From: Sclerurus mexicanus
Lineage: Eukaryota > Chordata > Aves > Passeriformes > Furnariidae
Assembly (NCBI GenBank): GCA_013396755.1
Contig: VWZF01003015.1
Location: forward strand, 441,454 to 505,453
Length of the DNA: 64,000 nucleotides
Direction: 5' to 3'
Shown: in pieces, positions 58,721 to 64,000 of the stretch
How positions within the stretch are numbered: the first letter of the stretch is position 1
How the letters are laid out: the number at the start of each line of letters is the position of its first letter
Position numbers and translations under genes: made by a program
Notes under the pieces: model-generated
Database searches by the model: none
Told to the model about the DNA's origin: nothing
Seen by the model: the letters and a program-made list of their open reading frames with translations, nothing else

Positions 58721-60429
58721 GCCATCTTTATGTTCTCTTTTCCATTTTCTGTACTTCCTATCTTAAAATTCATACTGATTTGCATTTCTGCTTCATGTCC
58801 TTGCCTTACTTTGCTATTCTAGGTCTAATTGCTACCTTCATGTCAATGTTGAACTAAAAATGTCTGTTTGGCCAAAATTGGTCTGATATTTTTCTTAAGA
58901 AGTAATAGGGTTTAGGCCTTTGTAAACCCCCTTTAAAGCTTTCCTTATACATACACATACTTATATTCATACTATACATATGTGTATTTATATGTATACT
59001 TGTATGCTTGTATGCACGTATTTCTGTATGTGTACCCATTTCCCCCCGTGCTTATTTAAGTTCATGCTTTCCCTTAGCTTTGGGAAATTGTTTTCTGAAG
59101 TAACAGCACACATCTTTTCAAAGGAGGTTGTTTTTATTAGGTGTCATGAACAAGAGTCCAAGGAACTGAACCACTTGGATATCTGATACACCCGGGCAGG
59201 CCCTTTGCTGTACCCTCGAGAGGCTTTTACACTTTGCAGAGACAGATGTAGCTGGATATGACTGGTCAGGAGCAGGAAAGTTGTCCATCTAAGGTAATCA
59301 AATCCTTTTTTTTTGTTTGTTTTTTGTGGGGTTTTTTGTTTTTCTCTTACCACACCTTTGTCAAAATCACCTCCAGGATTACAGTAAGGCTCAAGTCTAA
59401 ACACTCTATTAGGGTCACAGATATTATATAACAGTTCTCAGGACACTTCCACTGATATGTAGCATTTGCTGTTGACTGAACACATTCATTTCATAAGGTT
59501 CATTTGGGACCCAGATCTGTATGACCAGGAACTCCACTAGTTTGAATATCATTGCAAGGAGAGGAGAGAGCCTGAGTAGCTGGAGAGAAAAGGTCTTTCA
59601 CACTAGTAACATGTGGAAGGCAAGATAGATTTTGTTACTCTAAGTCCTGCTTGAAGGTTGATTGACTCAATTTGTTGAATGATTCAGAATGACCTTAGGT
59701 GTTGGTAATTCTGGCTCCTAAGAGATTTGCTAGGAATTCAAGCTTTTTGCAGCTAATATGACTTTACCATAGTTGTGTGTCTGAGGACTATTCAATAATC
59801 ACAGTCAGTCTGACTTGTTTGCAATCTCTGTGTGTCTGTCTAGCTTGTAAGGATGTCAGAAAATGCTTTATCAGGGTTCAAGCTGAAGTAGTATGAGAAA
59901 CCTTTGGCAAAGTGAGATGAAATTTTAAGTGAAATAACTGTCGTAAAGCAGGTTGTGGCTGACAGATAGAGTTTTAGAATCATTACAGACGAAGTGCTGA
60001 ACATGGAAGGAATAAAACCCAGTAAGCTCAACCCTAGTCATTGAGTGTGAAAAGGATGGTTCAAGTCATGGTTAATTTATTCAAACTGGCTTTCCATCTT
60101 GATGTGATAGACAGGTATGATATGCCTCTCCCACTTCGACATTTTAAATAGTTCTCACAATAATGCATCAAATTGAGTTCCATCACTAGTTATAATGCAG
60201 AACATTGACCTGTGACATTTGAAAATAAATGACGGGAGCACAAACACACTTGTTCCCAAGTGATCAAGCTTTTCACACTGGTGGAACATTTCTGTTCCAG
60301 CAACCATTTTGTTCCAGCCATAGCACCCGACTTGTGTCAATCACACTGAAGATTCAAAGAGCTTCACTTTCTCAAAGGAAACTGAGGGGAGCAATTGCTC
60401 TCACAGCATGTAACTGAGCTGCTGAGCCC
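58721..60429. other. Unique non-coding stretch
   Basis: No gene was recognised. A degenerate TA/TG microsatellite at 58945-59035 is listed. A T/G tract lies at 59306-59345 (TTTGTTTGTTTTTTGTGGGG). The rest is AT-rich unique DNA. Confidence 0.4.
58945..59035 (+). repeat. Degenerate (TA/TATG/CATA) microsatellite
   Basis: Runs such as TATACATACACATACTTATA and TATGTATACTTGTATGCTTG show an imperfect alternating purine/pyrimidine repeat about 90 bases long. Confidence 0.75.
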
Positions 60430-60705
60430 TTTACTGCAAGGTGCTGTGAACAATGAGAAATTACACGGGTTTAAAAGATGACTGGACAAATTCATGGAGG
60501 AGAGAACTACTGCTGGCTATCAAGCACAACATCCTCACCTGCCTCAGGATGTCTGTGTGATGGAAATTGCTGGAGCCCAGCAGAGTACTCAGGGGAAATA
60601 TCACTAAATCCTTGCCATGTTCTTATACTTTCTGTGGAGGTGTCTACTTCTGACCATTGCCAGATGTAGGACGGTGTTGTAATGGACTTTTTGTCTGTCT
60701 GAGTG
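60430..60705 (+). mobile_element. Ancient CR1/L3-like LINE 3' end
   Basis: GTTTAAAAGATGACTGGACA and AATTCATGGAGGAGAGA (60470-60506) fit the LINE 3' UTR. CCTTGCCATGTTCTTATACT, TCTACTTCTGACCATTGCCA and GTAATGGACTTTTTGTCTG (60612-60699) then follow as in L3/CR1-like tails, which close with a GGACCTTTGGTCTG-type string. It lies directly next to the Ty3/gypsy remnant and in opposite orientation, so it may have inserted into or truncated that element. Confidence 0.72.
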
Positions 60706-60709
60706 CACC

Positions 60710-61060
60710 CATCCTTATATTTTTAATCAAAACCAATGAAAATGCCTGACCATGATTAAAGCAGGTGTGGGAATGGGCTGAGGGTACCTAAAAGTTTGGC
60801 GTGGCAGCTCTTCAAATGAGAGTGTGTCGTAAGAGCTGATGTATAGCTGGGTGCAGTACCACACCACCAACAAAACAAATGTTCTCCTTGGACTGGGATT
60901 TCATAGCTGAGCTTGCACTCTCCTCACAGACACGATCTTAATGGTGAATGAACTTCAGGGTAGACTGCATTTGATGCAAGATAGCAGTCATTATTCAAGC
61001 TGACATTGACAAAATGACAGAGTGGAAAAGTAATGGCACATTCTTTGATACTGCTCTCAG
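60710..61060 (-). pseudogene. Possible integrase N-terminal trace
   Basis: After the RNase H end, one minus-strand frame contains NHGQAFSLVLIKNIRM (about 60715-60765). This could be a worn H-x-G-x-x-K-T-x-x-x-I-x-x-x-x-W-W-P zinc-binding region of a gypsy integrase. The similarity is slight and no DDE core is seen before the LINE at 60705. Confidence 0.2.
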
Positions 61061-61093
61061 GGTCAGGGTACTCACTGTTGTAGGATGGTTTAT

Positions 61094-61432
61094 TGATCCA
61101 GCTTGCCGTTTTTAGCGACCAGACAAGATGTCAGAAGGAAGTTGCAACTGGTGAATAACAAGAACTAAAGGATTTTGCATTGATTTGTGGCCTTCATGGA
61201 GCGTGGACATGCAGGTTTCTTATGGTCTCTGAACAAATGATCTGAAACTTGTATTCTACCATATGATGATTCCATGGATAGAAGGTACCTTTATAGCCAG
61301 CAACTTTCTTGTTGCTGATCTCATAATTTTATTCCTGTGAGCTTCCAAGAATGTTACATAGACGGATGGATTTCATTTTGGGGCCCACAGTGACACAAAA
61401 GAGCAGCTCTGATTTCATAGCTGCATGCATTC
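61094..61432 (-). pseudogene. RNase H domain of the Ty3/gypsy remnant
   Basis: From 61432 downward, NACSYEIRAALLCHCGPQ and NEIHP correspond to the first RNase H block (family pattern D-A-S-x-x-A-I-G-A-V-L-x-Q ... H-P-V). A fragment NYEISNK follows near 61300-61325, matching the N-Y-x-I-x-N-x-E-L-L-A block. FNFLLTSCLVAKNGKLD at 61146-61094 matches the domain's closing F-x-F-x-x-x-Y-R-P-G-x-x-N-x-x-A-D. The frame shifts between blocks and stops occur, but spacing is as expected for an intact family member. Confidence 0.72.
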
Positions 61433-61571
61433 CTCTGAAGAATGAAGGTTTATGCAAAGTCTTGGTGCACAAGGAAAGATGCCAAGCCAAATGTATTTTT
61501 AGCTGTTCAGCCAGCTGGGTTTCTTGTGTCTATGAATTCACTGCTTTTCCCCACAAGGATGAACAGAAACA

Positions 61572-62205
61572 CCACTCTTGCAAAAGTTCTCAGTAAAGTA
61601 TCTGTAAAAATTGGTGAACCCAAAGGTGCTATGAAGCTCCAAAACTTTCTTTGGAACTCATCCAGCAATGGCAGAAATGCTTTAGTTTTATGATTATTCC
61701 CTCTGAGGAGATGATGTATCCAAGGAGTTGTAGTTAGTGAACTTTTAATCTTTCATGTACAGGCTGTTTTCTCAAGCATCAGCTAGAGAGGACCAGCATT
61801 GTCCACACAACCAGCCAGGAATGAGCTTGATGCATCCACGCAGATATTGCGGATGTAAGGCATGAACAGGAACAGGCTGTGAGGCATTGCTAAATACTCA
61901 AATGTGTGCTACATAGTCTAAAACCTTCTAGTCAACACCTTCATAAATACACACCAAGCTGCAAGCTCTATTTAAGCCCAACTCCATAAACATCCTGGCA
62001 CTCTGTGTCCTTTTCAACAGTTCATTGATTAAAGACAGATGACATTTGGTTTTGATCATTATTTATTTTTCACAGTTTGATGCAGTCAACAACAAGGCAT
62101 AAAGACTCATCCTTTTTTAACAAACAGAGCGGAGGCATAGAGAGAGATATATGAGTGAATGAAATTCTTTGTTAGGCTTTTTTTAAGGTATTCCTGTGGG
62201 GCTTG
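61572..62205 (-). pseudogene. Reverse-transcriptase domain of the Ty3/gypsy remnant
   Basis: Two clean open segments are visible. One (62205-62110) reads QAPQEYLKKSLTKNFI then SYISLYASALFVKK. A shifted frame just after it gives DESLCLVVDC. The second (62062-61931, 44 codons) has KCHLSLINELLKRTQSARMF and ELGLNRACSLVCIYEGVD before a TAG. Catalytic motif A normally carries aspartate (L-D-L); here codon 61976-61978 gives glycine (L-G-L). FEYLAMP follows near 61880-61905 in another frame. The distance from there to LGYIISSEGI (61727-61692) is shorter than usual, so the Y-x-D-D region is deleted or reduced to ICVDASS. GFTNFYRYF ends the domain at 61622-61572. It is enzymatically dead. Confidence 0.85.
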
Positions 62206-62606
62206 AAATCTAGTCTGGAGAAGCAGTAAATTATTTCAGCTGAGGTTCTGCCTTCAAAATTTTAGACATCAAAAGGTTGAAGCTGACTTACAGTACCAGA
62301 CAGATTCCACCCAGGTATTTTTCAGAGGTCTGGGGGACAGGTCCACTTTGGTTTGCTGGACACATGTGTGGTCAGTGTGACCAGATTACTTCCAGGACAA
62401 TCAACAGTGTGTACAAAAATATTACCACTTTGAACAAAATACTGATAGGATTTTTGCAAAATGCATAGATGATGCACTGCAAGCAATAGCAAGGGAATGT
62501 GTCATGGTGATTGAATCCAACTGTGTGTTCACAAGGTGAGCTCGGATCAAGACTCAGGGAGCTCACTTCAACACAACCACCCTCAAGGTCAGGAGGGGCC
62601 TCGACT

Positions 62607-62670
62607 CTGCTGGACCAGAAAATGAAGCTTCAGGGTAGTCATGAGGTTCCCAGATGTGACAGAGTCACTC
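62607..62670 (-). pseudogene. Protease active-site region of the Ty3/gypsy remnant
   Basis: SDSVTSGNLMTTLKLHFLVQ aligns with the retropepsin signature (family pattern L-x-D-S-G-A-x-x-N-F-I followed by L-x-L). The glycine after D-S is replaced by valine, so the site is damaged. It lies about 400 bases upstream of the RT start, the usual position for this class. The middle of the protease is not recognisable. Confidence 0.55.
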
Positions 62671-62946
62671 AAAAGAAACCATGATGCACAACAAGCAGAG
62701 CTGACTTTCTGTGTGCATGGGAAAAGCTGGCTTAGCAGAGCTACCAAGTGGTGTTTTGCACATTTCCTTGGCTGGGCAACCAGTAAAAAAATGGATTTTT
62801 TGAGTGTATTACAAACAAAGCCCAAGGAAAACTGTCCTAGATAGTGGTGGTGCCTTTTTTGATGCCTTGCCATCCTATCCACCAGCACTGGTATAAGTAA
62901 AGGTTCTGTGTGGGGAAAGCAAGGATGATCTGGGCAGGAAAAAACT

Positions 62947-63159
62947 TTATTTGCCCTTGATTTTGCAGACTTTGCAGGCCTGACTGTAGGGGTCAAGCCA
63001 GAGTATGTACGGGTCTGGAGTGCTGACTGCAGCCAACTTCATCCTTTGCTTTATTCTATCAGCTTTGGCAGAAACAGACTGAGGCACGTCAGCCCGCTCC
63101 TGGTCAAACATCATGCACAGCAGATCAAAGCAGGACAGACACTGCCTGTTGCTTGCCAA
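62947..63159 (-). pseudogene. Possible gag C-terminal remnant of the Ty3/gypsy element
   Basis: A 70-codon open frame contains VSAKADRIKQRMK, which resembles the A-x-R-I-D-x-R-L helix at the end of the capsid in sushi-class gypsy gag. A short string AKEMCKTP about 200 bases further on may be a trace of a zinc knuckle. The support comes mainly from position: it lies just upstream of the protease trace on the same strand. Confidence 0.35.
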
Positions 63160-64000
63160 GAGGGCCAGGTGGCAGAAAGCTTCTCACATATCAGCAGGCA
63201 CTAGGAAAAGTTTGGGAAATGTTAATAGACAGCTGACGTCTTCATGGAGATCTCAGGCTCCAGCTTTCAGAAGGTCACTGCACCTTCAAGCACAGCTGCT
63301 GAGGAGTCAGGGTGCATACAGCTGGGTGGGACACAGGGACACAGGGCTGAGCAGAGACGTACATGTTTTCCTGGTGCGGGTCAATGCAGAGATGACAACC
63401 AAGGGCTGGTTAGGAGCAGAGACAGATGGCAAGACAGAAATATGAGTCCTTGTACCCACAATACTCAGCTTTGTCTTTCTCCAAATCACAAACAAGTGTT
63501 TAAAGAGAAACTCATCCTCTTCCCTGGATTGCTTTGGTGGTCTGGAATAGACTCCAGGAACTGCTTCCAGTCAGCCGTCTGTTCCTATACTCAGTTTGTG
63601 AATAGTCGATGCCCCAGATCTTAGAGGAATTTAAATGGAAAAAGGGCAAAAAGGCTAATCCAGGGAGAGAGTCAAGAAGACATTTAGAAGTAATGCAAAA
63701 TCAGTGCTCCCAACAACGCTTTCAGTCTCCTCCCTAGGACCAAGGATTAAATGGGACAGAGAGCTGCTGTGATTTGGCTTCTGCTCTTCATATGTTGAAT
63801 TTTACTTTCCTATTTAATTTTNGAGTTTCAGAAAAGCAGGCAACGTGGCTGCTTCATCCTGGTTTTTGAGCCAAGGACTCTCAGCCTCTGCTCAGTCACA
63901 GAAGTATCTCACTCTTCAAAGCTGATACTTTTGTGTTGCCTTTTTTTTTTTTTTCCCTTTACTTTTTTTTCCCCACTGGAAGACGCCATAAAACCTCTTT
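63160..64000. other. Unassigned end of window
   Basis: No gene was recognised. This is where the 5' LTR and gag N-terminus of the Ty3/gypsy remnant would be expected, but I see neither. A single N lies at 63822. T-runs occur at about 63942-63975. Open frames at 63113-63445 and 63244-63624 (+) are motif-free. Confidence 0.35.

Larger units (their letters stand above)
61094..63159 (-). pseudogene. Decayed Ty3/gypsy-type LTR retrotransposon (gag-pro-pol remnant)
   Basis: On the minus strand, signatures of a Metaviridae polyprotein occur in order over about 2 kb. They are a possible gag end (63159-62947), the protease active-site region (62670-62607), reverse transcriptase (62205-61572) and RNase H (61432-61094). 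RT blocks include YLKKSLTKNFI, SALFVKK, LINELLKRTQSARMFMELGL, LGYIISSEGI and GFTNFYRYFTENF. The YLKK..FI, LINELL, LGYIIS and GF.NFYR blocks indicate Ty3/gypsy rather than the vertebrate retrovirus type. Frameshifts, an in-frame TAG at 61928-61930 and other stops break it, so no protein can be made. No LTRs were recognised; the 3' side is cut by an old LINE near 60705. I infer a very old fossil. Confidence 0.85.

Noticed and set aside
61351..61693. Two overlapping plus-strand open frames of about 80 codons
   Set aside because: They are antisense to the RT/RNase H blocks of the gypsy remnant, which explain the sequence better.
1..64000. tRNA, rRNA or microRNA genes
   Set aside because: No cloverleaf A/B-box pair, rRNA core or convincing long precursor hairpin was noticed by eye. 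A covariance-model scan would be needed to exclude small RNAs.

Overview
This window looks like non-coding nuclear DNA from a bird. The main evidence is at least nine copies of CR1, the dominant avian LINE. They are 5'-truncated, lie on both strands, and mostly end in the typical (ATTCTATGAT)-like 3' tail or its complement. A long terminal repeat of a widespread avian endogenous-retrovirus type lies at 12.8-13.25 kb. There are no operons, no ribosome-binding-site logic and no long genuine open frames. The species cannot be fixed from the sequence alone.

Layout. 0-1.1 kb: CR1 3' half (+). 1.1-12.8 kb: mostly unique sequence with one weak candidate exon (3.2 kb), a purine tract (4.8 kb), a CR1 tail (7.5 kb) and a block carrying CRE and octamer sites (9.2 kb). 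12.8-13.25 kb: ERV LTR (-). 13.25-17.7 kb: unique. 17.7-18.9 kb: CR1 (-) interrupted by two assembly gaps, each with duplicated flanks. 21.3-21.9 kb: CR1 (+). 22.15-31.8 kb: three much older CR1/L3-like fragments (+) separated by unique, often AT-rich DNA, plus a cluster of inverted repeats at 23.1-23.3 kb. 31.8-47 kb: unique DNA with a candidate exon (35.1 kb), a 19-bp tandem repeat (36.9 kb), two CR1 tails, an old LINE 3' end (41.3 kb) and AT-rich blocks resembling conserved non-coding DNA. 47-48.6 kb: two CR1 copies tail to tail. 51.6 kb: old LINE (-). 55.5 kb: CR1 (+). 57.3-58.7 kb: a short candidate coding segment and an old LINE reverse-transcriptase fragment, both (-). 60.4-60.7 kb: old LINE 3' end (+). 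61.1-63.2 kb: a decayed Ty3/gypsy (Metaviridae-type) retrotransposon (-).

The Ty3/gypsy fossil is the most notable find. Protease, reverse transcriptase and RNase H signatures occur in the right order and spacing over about 2 kb on one strand, broken by frameshifts, stops and loss of a catalytic residue. Elements of this class are rare in bird genomes.

No complete protein-coding gene is supported. The three candidate exons are weak. The window is best read as intergenic or intronic DNA in which repeats of several ages are embedded. I found nothing that amounts to a new functional system.
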